This document shows, one piece after another, positions 7,695-13,444 of a stretch of DNA of 13,444 nt. Source of the stretch: an uncultured Chloroflexota bacterium (GTDB lineage Bacteria > Chloroflexota > Limnocylindria > Limnocylindrales > Limnocylindraceae); the NCBI GenBank assembly GCA_903938075.1, contig CAJABS010000033.1:1-13444 (forward strand). The letters are read 5' to 3'. Position 1 is the stretch's first letter. Every line of letters starts with the position of its first letter. The notes under the pieces were generated by a model. That model did no database searches. It was not told the origin of the DNA and saw only the letters and a list, made by a program, of their open reading frames with translations. Both the position numbers and the translations under genes were made by a program.

Positions 7695-8914
7695 TGCGGG
7701 CGCGCACGTCACTACCCGTGCCCGAAGAGTTCGTTTCCGCGCCGACAGCAGACGATCTTGAGCGATGGCGCGCGGCCGATCATGCGGCGCGACCGAATCG
7801 ACTCGCCGCTCTCCGCGCACGTGCTGCAGAGGAGCGTCTCGACGCGCTGCTGCTCACCTCACACGCTGACGCCCGCTACTTCTCGGGGATGGAGTTCGGA
7901 CCAAACGAGGAGCCGGTGGCCGGTTCCAGCGGCTGGCTCTTGGTCAGCGGCGACGATTTGGCCGTGCTCGTGGATTCACGCTACACCGTGCAAGCGCGCC
8001 GCGAAGCGCCACTCGCGACGGCACTGGACTATGGAAGCGATGCGGGTGAAACCATTGGCCGCTGGCTGGTGGCGCACGGCGTTCGACGCTGTGGGCTCGA
8101 TCCACAGGCGGTGCGACATGCCGTATGGGAGCGCATCGCAGCGACCGCCGCAGGCGTAGAGCTGGTTCCCGTGAAGGGGTTTGGCGGCGCTCAGCGTGCG
8201 CGCAAGGAGCCAGCTGAGATCGAACGAATCATCGCCGCCTGCGCTGTCGCCGACCGTGCACTTGCCCGCCTCTTGCCACAGATTCGCCCTGGCGTGACCG
8301 AGGCGGCGCTGGCGTGGTCCCTTGAGCGCGGCATGCGCGAGGACGGGGCCGAGGCGCTCGCCTTCGATGTGGCCGCCCTGGCTGGCGGCAACGCCGCGCT
8401 GCCGCATGGAAGTCCAAGTGCACGCGAACTGGTGCACGGCGAGGTGATCCTCTTTGACTTCGGCGCGCAGGTCGCCGGCTATCGCAGTGACATGACCCGA
8501 ACCCTCTTCGTGGGAGCTGCGAGTGATGCGCACCTCGCGCTCTACGAGCAGGTGCATCGCGGTCAGGCGGCAACGTTTGACCTTCTGCGACGCTCCATCA
8601 CCGGACCTAGCGCCACGATGCCCTCTGGTCGCAGCTGCGATGAAGAGACGCGACGAGTGATGGGCTCTGGAGTCGGCATCTACGATCACGGTCTCGGCCA
8701 TGGCATTGGGCTGCAGACGCATGAGGCGCCCAGCCTCTCCCGTGCCGCGAGCGCGGATCCGCTCCCATCGCCAACGGTCTTTAGCGTTGAACCTGGGATC
8801 TACCTTGAAGATCAGATCGGGATTCGCATTGAAGACCTCGTCGCCGTTGATGCCACGAAGGGAACGCTCGAACTGCTCACACGCTTCCCGTCGGACCCCA
8901 TAATCGTCGGCTGA
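7685..8914 (+). CDS. M24 family metallopeptidase, Xaa-Pro aminopeptidase type
   Basis: 409 residues from ATG 7685, which overlaps the mltG stop by 10 bases. An in-frame ATG at 7694 gives a TAATG junction and a protein three residues shorter; I cannot decide between them. The N-terminal creatinase-like domain (LDALLLTSHADARYFSG) precedes the pita-bread catalytic domain. All five expected metal ligands are visible: Asp258 (LFDFGA), Asp269 (SDMTRT), His339 (HGLGHGIGL), Glu369 (VEPGIY) and Glu383 (RIEDLV). Such enzymes remove the first residue from peptides with proline second, or split Xaa-Pro dipeptides, in the cytoplasm. A pepP/pepQ-like gene directly before efp is a frequent arrangement in Gram-positive lineages. 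Substrate specificity (aminopeptidase versus prolidase) cannot be settled from sequence alone. Confidence 0.92.
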   Translation: MEVMRARTSLPVPEEFVSAPTADDLERWRAADHAARPNRLAALRARAAEERLDALLLTSHADARYFSGMEFGPNEEPVAGSSGWLLVSGDDLAVLVDSRYTVQARREAPLATALDYGSDAGETIGRWLVAHGVRRCGLDPQAVRHAVWERIAATAAGVELVPVKGFGGAQRARKEPAEIERIIAACAVADRALARLLPQIRPGVTEAALAWSLERGMREDGAEALAFDVAALAGGNAALPHGSPSARELVHGEVILFDFGAQVAGYRSDMTRTLFVGAASDAHLALYEQVHRGQAATFDLLRRSITGPSATMPSGRSCDEETRRVMGSGVGIYDHGLGHGIGLQTHEAPSLSRAASADPLPSPTVFSVEPGIYLEDQIGIRIEDLVAVDATKGTLELLTRFPSDPIIVG

Positions 8915-8918
8915 CGGC

Positions 8919-8924
8919 TAGAAT
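8919..8924 (+). promoter_or_regulatory. Putative -10 box (TAGAAT) for efp
   Basis: TAGAAT lies 4 bases after the stop of the peptidase gene and matches the -10 consensus at four of six positions, including the key second A and final T. I see no convincing -35 hexamer at the usual spacing. The first ATG (8932) follows after 7 bases, so a transcript from here would start at or next to it. The 63-base gap is one of the few in this window and is a natural place for a promoter. Confidence 0.5.
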
Positions 8925-8931
8925 GCCCCAG

Positions 8932-8964
8932 ATGCACACGTCGCCGCAGCGTACGGCCCAGTAG
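8932..8964 (+). CDS. Possible ten-codon leader ORF upstream of efp
   Basis: The ORF reads MHTSPQRTAQ and ends at TAG 8962-8964. Its ATG is 7 bases after the TAGAAT box, the position of a leaderless start. Its stop runs directly into the efp Shine-Dalgarno sequence, and efp begins 13 bases later. A ribosome ending here would be placed to re-initiate on efp. It has one proline and no poly-proline run, so a simple EF-P-sensing stall is not evident. At this length it could be chance. Confidence 0.3.
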   Translation: MHTSPQRTAQ

Positions 8965-8969
8965 AGGAG
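8964..8969 (+). promoter_or_regulatory. Shine-Dalgarno sequence of efp
   Basis: GAGGAG precedes the efp ATG with an 8-base spacer. It is one of the clearest ribosome binding sites in this window, where most starts rely on overlap with the gene before. It fits the high expression expected for a translation factor. Confidence 0.75.
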
Positions 8970-8977
8970 AGCCCAAC

Positions 8978-9535
8978 ATGATCTCGACCGGTGAACTGAA
9001 GAAGGGTGTTGTCATTGAGCTCGAGGGCGACCTCTGGCAGATCCTTGACTATCACCACATCAAGATGGGGCGTGGCTCTGCGCAGGTGCGCATCAAGTTC
9101 CGCAACGTGCGCAAGCAGTCCATCGTCGAGAAGACCTTCCAGGCAGGCGAGAAGTTCCCTCGTGCAACGATGGAGCGACGCACGGCACAGTTCCTCTTCT
9201 CTGAGGGCGACGACTACACCTTTATGGATACAGAGACCTACGATCAGTTCGTGATCACCGCTGAGCAGCTCGGTGACGCCAAGAACTACATCAAGGACAG
9301 CCTGCAGCTTGACCGCGTCAGCTACGAGGGCGAGACACTCGGCGTTGAGCTGCCGATCAACCTTGACCTGACCGTGACTGAGACTGACCCAGGATTCGCT
9401 GGCGATACGGCGACCGGCACGCGCAAGCCGGCGACCCTCGAGACTGGCCTGGTCGTCCAGGTACCGCTCTTCGTTAGCGTGGGTGATGTCATTCGCGTTG
9501 ATACACGAACGGGCGAGTACCAGACGCGCGTCTGA
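8978..9535 (+). CDS. efp: Translation elongation factor P
   Basis: 185 residues, the usual family length. EF-P binds between the P and E sites of the ribosome and relieves stalling at consecutive prolines. The N-terminal KOW-like domain (about residues 1-64) is followed by two OB domains. Family segments are GDLWQILDY, FRNVRKQSIVEKTF, FMDTETYDQ, and the C-terminal GDTATGTRKPATLETGLVVQVP with DTRTGEYQTRV. The tip of domain I, which reaches the P-site tRNA, reads KMGRGSAQV, placing Arg32 where many bacteria have a modified lysine (PGKG). Thermus-type factors have a similar LGRG loop without known modification. In beta- and some gammaproteobacteria a tip arginine is rhamnosylated by EarP. No modification enzyme is in this window. 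A clear Shine-Dalgarno sequence precedes the ATG. The stop overlaps the probable xseA start. Confidence 0.97.
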   Translation: MISTGELKKGVVIELEGDLWQILDYHHIKMGRGSAQVRIKFRNVRKQSIVEKTFQAGEKFPRATMERRTAQFLFSEGDDYTFMDTETYDQFVITAEQLGDAKNYIKDSLQLDRVSYEGETLGVELPINLDLTVTETDPGFAGDTATGTRKPATLETGLVVQVPLFVSVGDVIRVDTRTGEYQTRV

Positions 9536-10803
9536 ACCCGTTTGACGCCCCCGTCGAGGCGCTCAGCGTCTCTGACGTTGCCGCTCGCATCAAGGAGCGC
9601 ATCAACGCCGATCCGTCGTTAGCCGATTGCGTCGTTGCTGGCGAGGTGCAGAGCGCCATGCGCAGCTCTGCCGGGCATGAGTACCTCACGCTGCGAGATG
9701 AAGAGGCCACGCTTGACGTGGTGCGCTTCCGTGGAGCAATTCGCCCCGGCGAAGAGACGCCGGCCGTCGGAGAGATCGTCGTTGTCCGCGGCCGCATTGA
9801 TCTCTATAGCCCGCGAAGCCGTTACCAACTCGTTGCCACAAGCGTGGAGCGAGCCGGTGGGATGGGTCTCCTCTCGCGAGAACTGGAGGCACTGAAGCGG
9901 CAACTGCAGGCGGAGGGCCTCTTCGATGTGGCACGCAAGCGGCCGATTCCACATGCACCTCGTGGCATTGGTTTGATTACCTCAACCTCTGGGGCGGTGC
10001 TGCACGACGTGTTGCGGGTGCTACGCCGCGAGGCGCCACTGGCTCGGCTGGTTGTGGTGCATACCGCGGTACAAGGCGCCGGTGCCCCTGAAGAGATCGC
10101 GAAAGCAATCGCACGAATCGATGCCTGCGCGGTGAAGGAGCGACGGAGCGGTCGCCCCGACGCCATCAGCGTGCTCCTGCTGGCGCGTGGCGGTGGCTCG
10201 AGTGACGACCTTGGTGCGTTCAATGTTGAGGGGGTGCTGCGTGCTATCGCCGCCTCTGCAACCCCAATCATCTCTGCGGTTGGGCACGAATCGGATGTGA
10301 CGCTTGCGGATCTCGTCGCCGACCTGCGCGCGGGCACTCCGAGCATCGGTGCCGCGGCACTCTCGAGTGATCTGCTGCAGTCGCGGCATGACGTTGCGCG
10401 CCTTCGAGATCGCGGCGGTCGCGCATTGACGTTCGTCGTTGACCGTGCCGAACGTCGACTCGAGGAGGCGGCGCGCGCCCTCGATGATGTTGGTCCGCTT
10501 GACCGCATTGAGCGGGCTGGGGAGCGCGTTGCGCAGCTCTCCGACGACCTGGCGCGCGCAGCCCTCGCACGCCTGCAGGGGGCGACGGCCGCTCTCGGGC
10601 AGTTGGACCTGCTTCTTGGGGCCCTCTCGCCCCAGCGTGTTCTCGCACGGGGCTACGCGATTGTGGCGGGGGATGGGGGAAGGGCGGTACGCTCTTGGCG
10701 AGATGCCCCTGTCGGGACGTCGCTACAGATCCGCCTGGCGCAGGGTGCCGTTCGGGCAACCGTGACAGAGCGAGCGAAGGGGGTGACGGATGGCGAAGCG
10801 TAA
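9532..10803 (+). CDS. xseA: Exodeoxyribonuclease VII large subunit, probable CTG start
   Basis: The first ordinary start codon in frame is GTG 9646, but the conserved N-terminus lies upstream of it. From 9553 the frame reads VEALSVSDVAARIKERI and then CVVAGEVQSAM, matching the start of the OB-fold domain. No ATG, GTG or TTG occurs in frame between TGA 9499-9501 and 9646. CTG 9532 overlaps the efp stop as CTGA, like the ATGA junctions elsewhere here, so I choose it (423 residues). With XseB the subunit forms exonuclease VII, which degrades single-stranded DNA from both ends. The catalytic domain has GIGLITSTSGAVLHDVL, ARGGGSSDDL (RGGGS at residues 219-223), AVGHESDVTLADLVADLRAGTPS (His252), a helical region, and a C-terminal ARGYAIV segment. 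It ends at TAA 10801-10803, overlapping xseB by 14 bases. Function is secure; the start is less so. Confidence 0.9.
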   Translation: MNPFDAPVEALSVSDVAARIKERINADPSLADCVVAGEVQSAMRSSAGHEYLTLRDEEATLDVVRFRGAIRPGEETPAVGEIVVVRGRIDLYSPRSRYQLVATSVERAGGMGLLSRELEALKRQLQAEGLFDVARKRPIPHAPRGIGLITSTSGAVLHDVLRVLRREAPLARLVVVHTAVQGAGAPEEIAKAIARIDACAVKERRSGRPDAISVLLLARGGGSSDDLGAFNVEGVLRAIAASATPIISAVGHESDVTLADLVADLRAGTPSIGAAALSSDLLQSRHDVARLRDRGGRALTFVVDRAERRLEEAARALDDVGPLDRIERAGERVAQLSDDLARAALARLQGATAALGQLDLLLGALSPQRVLARGYAIVAGDGGRAVRSWRDAPVGTSLQIRLAQGAVRATVTERAKGVTDGEA

Positions 10804-11077
10804 GGTCACCCCAGCACGCGGCAAGCGTCACGCAGAGGCCGGTGCGGAGCTTCCAGCAACATTCGAGGCGACCGTTGCGGAACTTCGCTCCATCGTTGAT
10901 GATCTCGAGACTCAGGATGCAGATCTTGAGGCAGCCGTTGAACAGTACGAACGGGGTGTCGCGCTGCAGAAGCATGCCGAGGCGCAGCTGAAGGCCGCTC
11001 GACTGCGGGTGGAAGAGCTGCTCCCGGATGGATCTACGGCGCTGACCGACGACGAAGAGGAGGACGAGGATGCCTGA
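10790..11077 (+). CDS. xseB: Exodeoxyribonuclease VII small subunit
   Basis: 95 residues. The family signature is present: a helix beginning FEATVAELRSIVDDLE, then DLEAAVEQYERGVALQKHAEAQLKAARLRVEELL. Several XseB chains coat the helical region of XseA in exonuclease VII. A basic N-terminal extension (MAKRKVTPARGKRH) and a very acidic tail (TDDEEEDEDA) flank the core. The ATG at 10790 lies inside the end of xseA and has a good Shine-Dalgarno sequence, AAGGGGGTG at 10777-10785. The stop TGA 11075-11077 overlaps the dxs start region by 8 bases. The codons for the acidic tail also form the purine-rich sequence in front of dxs. Confidence 0.95.
   Translation: MAKRKVTPARGKRHAEAGAELPATFEATVAELRSIVDDLETQDADLEAAVEQYERGVALQKHAEAQLKAARLRVEELLPDGSTALTDDEEEDEDA
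11056..11069 (+). promoter_or_regulatory. Purine-rich ribosome binding region of dxs inside xseB
   Basis: The run AGAGGAGGACGAGG sits directly before the dxs ATG (11070) and contains GAGGAGG. The same bases encode the Glu/Asp tail of XseB, so one stretch serves both as coding sequence and as a Shine-Dalgarno sequence. AGGAGG at 11058-11063 gives a 6-base spacer to the ATG. Confidence 0.6.
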
Positions 11078-13040
11078 CGAAGGAGTTGCACTGCGCGCCG
11101 TTGGCGCCGATTCGCTACTCGCTCGTCTCGACGGCCCAGCCGGGCTCAAGGCGCTTACGAGCGCTGAGCTTGATCAGATTGCAGAGCAGCTGCGCACCGC
11201 CATCATCGCCACCACTGCTGTAACGGGCGGACACCTCGGACCGAGCCTCGGCGTTGTCGAGCTAACGGTCGCCCTGCATCGGGTGATGAACTCGCCGGTC
11301 GACCGCATCGTCTTTGATACTGGCCACCAGGCGTATCCGCACAAGTTGCTCACCGGTCGACTTGCCCGATTCGGCACGCTCCGCCAGCTCGGCGGCATCG
11401 GCGGCTTCCCGCGCCGTACCGAGTCACCCCACGACGTGTTCGACGGTGGGCACGCTGGAACCGGCATCTCCATCGGACAGGGTCTCGCGCTGGCACGTGA
11501 CGTGCGTGGCAGCAGCGAAAAGGTCGCCGTCGTTGTTGGTGACGCGGCACTCATGAGCGGCCTGAGCCTGGAAGCGCTCAACGACATCGGCCATCGCGGC
11601 ACGCCGCTGCTCATCGTTCTGAACGATAACGAGATGTCCATCTCGCCAACAGTCGGCGCGATCTCCACCTATCTCTCCAAGGTGAAGCTCTCCGGACGCT
11701 GGCGCGAAAGCAAGAGTTGGTACGACCGCACCATCGCCCGCGTACCGCTCGTCGGCGCGCAACTTGCCGCATGGTCCAAGAGTTTGCGGCGATCCGTTGT
11801 GTCGTTCGTGCAAGAGCCAGGGCGTCTGTTTGAGGATCTTGGCATCACCTACGTGGGCGTTCTCGATGGGCACAATCGCGCACAGCTCGAAGAGGCATTC
11901 GCGAAGGCCTTCACGATGAATGGGCCTGTGATCGTGCACGTGCGCACCCAGAAGGGTCGCGGCTATCGCCCAGCAGAGGCCGATCCAATTACCTTCCACG
12001 GCGCGGCACTCCCAAAGATGGAGGTTGGTGCTACCGATAGCTACGGCAAGGCGGGTGCAGATCCGATCGCAACGCCAGCGAAAGTGCCGAACTACACCGC
12101 CTTCTTCGCCGCCGAGGTTGTTGCTGCGGCCGCCACGGACCCACGTATCGTTGCAATTACGGCAGGCATGCCAACGGGGACTGGGCTTGATAAGTTCGCC
12201 GCTGCCTATCCAGATCGCTTCTACGACGTCGGCATTGCTGAGCAGCATGCAATGGCTGCGGCGACGGGAATCGCCATGGGTGGCGGTCGGCCAGTGGTCG
12301 CAATCTATTCAACATTCCTGCAGCGCGCGTGGGACCAGATTGTTCATGACGTCTGTCAGAACGATCAGCCGGTGCTCATCGGGGTCGACCGTGCCGGCTT
12401 GGTTGGCGAAGATGGCACCAGCCATCAGGGGATGTTCATGCTCACGGCCCAGCGACAGATCCCACGACTGCTGATCGCTTCGCCCAAAGATGAGCAGCAG
12501 CTGCGCTCGCTTGTTCGCACTGCGCTCTCACAGGATCACCCCTTCGCTCTGCACTACCCACGCGACAGCGTGGTCGGCGTTCCAGAGGTAGCGCCAGCGA
12601 TCCTCCCCGTCGGTGTTTCCGAAGTGCTTGAAGAGGGGAACCAGATCGCGATCTTGGCCTTTGGCCCGATCATTCAGCGGGTGGCCCCGATCGCTGCGCG
12701 TCTGCGCGCCGAGGGGATCTCTGTCGCTCTGGTCAACGCCATCTGGGCAAACCCTCTCGATCACGCGATGGTGCAGCGCTACGGCGAGGCAGTTGACCTC
12801 ATCGTGACGCTCGAGGAGAGCGTTGAGGCTGGTGGCTTCGGTGGTGCCGTTGTGGAGTCGCTGGCGGCGCACGAAGCGTCCACTGGGCGCCGCGTCAAGG
12901 CCTCCATCGCCACGATCGGGATCCCGGCCGGCAGCTTCGTCGACCATGGCAGCGTCTCAGATCTCCGCACGCTGATCGGGCTTGATGAGGCCGGGATCGA
13001 GCGCCGAATCCGAGCCGCCTGGAGCACCCGCAAGCAGTAA
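11070..13040 (+). CDS. dxs: 1-deoxy-D-xylulose-5-phosphate synthase
   Basis: 656 residues; E. coli Dxs has 620. It condenses pyruvate with glyceraldehyde 3-phosphate using thiamine diphosphate, the first step of the MEP isoprenoid pathway. N-terminal segments include GGHLGPSLGVVELTVALHRV and DTGHQAYPHKLLTGR. The ThDP/Mg motif is VGDAALMSG (Asp158) to NDNEMSISPTVGAIS (Asn185, Asn187). The central domain has YDVGIAEQHAMA with Glu391, expected to contact the ThDP pyrimidine, then IYSTFLQRAWDQ and GEDGTSHQG with His452. The C-terminal transketolase domain ends with TLEESVEAGGFG and FVDHGSV. Deviations are GDA for the usual GDG, HAGTGIS for the usual HSSTSIS or HASTSIS, and MFML where GVFDL or GAFDLS is usual. 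The key catalytic residues are kept, so the enzyme should be active. In many genomes xseB-ispA-dxs-tlyA-nadK are linked; ispA and tlyA are absent here. Confidence 0.96.
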   Translation: MPDEGVALRAVGADSLLARLDGPAGLKALTSAELDQIAEQLRTAIIATTAVTGGHLGPSLGVVELTVALHRVMNSPVDRIVFDTGHQAYPHKLLTGRLARFGTLRQLGGIGGFPRRTESPHDVFDGGHAGTGISIGQGLALARDVRGSSEKVAVVVGDAALMSGLSLEALNDIGHRGTPLLIVLNDNEMSISPTVGAISTYLSKVKLSGRWRESKSWYDRTIARVPLVGAQLAAWSKSLRRSVVSFVQEPGRLFEDLGITYVGVLDGHNRAQLEEAFAKAFTMNGPVIVHVRTQKGRGYRPAEADPITFHGAALPKMEVGATDSYGKAGADPIATPAKVPNYTAFFAAEVVAAAATDPRIVAITAGMPTGTGLDKFAAAYPDRFYDVGIAEQHAMAAATGIAMGGGRPVVAIYSTFLQRAWDQIVHDVCQNDQPVLIGVDRAGLVGEDGTSHQGMFMLTAQRQIPRLLIASPKDEQQLRSLVRTALSQDHPFALHYPRDSVVGVPEVAPAILPVGVSEVLEEGNQIAILAFGPIIQRVAPIAARLRAEGISVALVNAIWANPLDHAMVQRYGEAVDLIVTLEESVEAGGFGGAVVESLAAHEASTGRRVKASIATIGIPAGSFVDHGSVSDLRTLIGLDEAGIERRIRAAWSTRKQ

Positions 13041-13115
13041 ATCCTTCCACTCGCTGCGCCGAGCTACCCCGTGCGGGGAACGCGAACGCTGATTCCCATG
13101 TGCGATGATGTAGGC
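13041..13115 (+). other. dxs-nadK intergenic gap with a weak hairpin
   Basis: The 75-base gap holds CCCC-GTGC-GGGG at 13067-13078, a short 4-bp stem, and GGGAA (13076-13080) facing TTCCC (13093-13097). Neither is followed by a T run, so this is not a convincing intrinsic terminator. The frame is open from the dxs stop into nadK, so an upstream nadK start at ATG 13098 or GTG 13071 is possible. Confidence 0.3.
13101..13109 (+). promoter_or_regulatory. Putative extended -10 element (TGC-GATGAT) for nadK
   Basis: GATGAT at 13104-13109 is preceded by TGC, which together resembles an extended -10 (TGnTATAAT), with G in place of the first T. It ends 6 bases before the preferred nadK ATG at 13116, the same spacing as at alaS. 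The sequence before this ATG has only a weak TAGG instead of a Shine-Dalgarno site. No -35 is evident. Confidence 0.4.
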
Positions 13116-13444
13116 ATGCGCCGCTTCGGTTTTGTCTACAACCCGACCAATGACCTTGCCCAAGAGGCGTGGGACGAGGCCGCTGGTTGGTGTGCCGCCA
13201 ACGGCGTTGAGTGTTGGGGGCATGCTGCTGAAGATGTTGCCGCCGTGCGGTCAGCGCTCCCTGGCACTGAAGTGCTCATCTCATTCGGTGGTGATGGCAC
13301 CTTCTTGCGCGCCGCCTCTGCCGTCGCCGGTACCACCACCCCGCTCCTTGGCGTAAATCTGGGCAAGATCGGCTTCCTTGCACGCGCCGAGGCATTTCAG
13401 ATTGAGCCAACGCTTGACGCCCTTCATGCGAAGCGCTGGACCAC
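13116..13444 (+). CDS. nadK: NAD kinase, N-terminal part (3' end outside window)
   Basis: 109 complete codons are present and the frame is open at the right edge; family members are about 280-300 residues. The protein begins MRRFGFVYNPTND, as is typical of the family. The hallmark SFGGDGTFLRA follows, with GGDGT at residues 58-62, then GVNLGKIGFLA at residues 79-88. These form the ATP-NAD kinase fold that phosphorylates NAD to NADP in the cytoplasm. I chose ATG 13116 because the family consensus begins there; ATG 13098 would add MCDDVG. The gene follows dxs, as in many Gram-positive genomes, but may have its own promoter. Confidence 0.95.
   Translation, partial: MRRFGFVYNPTNDLAQEAWDEAAGWCAANGVECWGHAAEDVAAVRSALPGTEVLISFGGDGTFLRAASAVAGTTTPLLGVNLGKIGFLARAEAFQIEPTLDALHAKRWT

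Noticed and set aside
9646..9648. GTG as the start of xseA
   Set aside because: It would remove about 38 residues, including conserved OB-fold sequence that continues in frame upstream.
10268..11149. 293-codon - strand frame across xseA, xseB and the dxs start
   Set aside because: It covers three well-supported + strand genes, and its translation is low-complexity Pro/Arg/Ser-rich with no family resemblance.
11424..12248. 274-codon - strand frame inside dxs
   Set aside because: Antisense shadow of the conserved dxs coding sequence, with no domain features.
13067..13097. Intrinsic terminator between dxs and nadK
   Set aside because: The stems are only 4-5 bp and there is no following T run. 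Kept only as a weak hairpin note.

Overview
This is a dense, high-GC bacterial chromosome segment (roughly 60% by eye) with every gene on the + strand. It encodes housekeeping functions: translation, tRNA modification, cell-wall synthesis, DNA repair, isoprenoid and NADP synthesis. I see no mobile elements, CRISPR arrays, tRNAs, rRNAs or defence genes. Neighbouring genes mostly overlap by 4 bases (ATGA or GTGA) or lie within tens of bases, which suggests a compact, streamlined genome. Protein style and gene order fit Chloroflexota (for example a Limnocylindria-like lineage) or a related Terrabacteria group. That assignment is inference; no marker in the window settles it.

Left part (1-3247): the 3' end of typA (BipA GTPase), then a divergent cysteine desulfurase whose stop overlaps the start of mnmA (tRNA 2-thiouridine synthase). 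A small unrecognised membrane protein follows, overlapping the mnmA stop. Desulfurase plus MnmA is a plausible sulfur-delivery pair for s2U34 tRNA modification. Middle part (3248-8914): alaS starts with GTG just downstream of a -10-like hexamer held inside an inverted repeat. It is followed by overlapping ruvX and mltG and by an M24 metallopeptidase of the Xaa-Pro aminopeptidase type. Right part (8915-13444): a -10-like box and a possible ten-codon leader ORF precede efp. Next come xseA (apparently starting at a CTG that overlaps the efp stop), xseB, dxs and the first 109 codons of nadK, which runs off the window.

The layout looks like two widely conserved Gram-positive-type neighbourhoods joined and shortened. 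One is desulfurase-mnmA-alaS-ruvX-mltG; the other is efp-xseA-xseB-dxs-nadK. Several genes that usually lie between these (aro genes, nusB, folD, ispA, tlyA) are absent here.

I found no previously undescribed multi-gene system. The items most worth a second look concern expression and protein variants: leaderless-type promoters at alaS, efp and nadK, the inverted repeat around the alaS -10, the CTG start of xseA, the leader ORF before efp, the atypical active-site surroundings of the cysteine desulfurase, and Arg at the tip position of EF-P.
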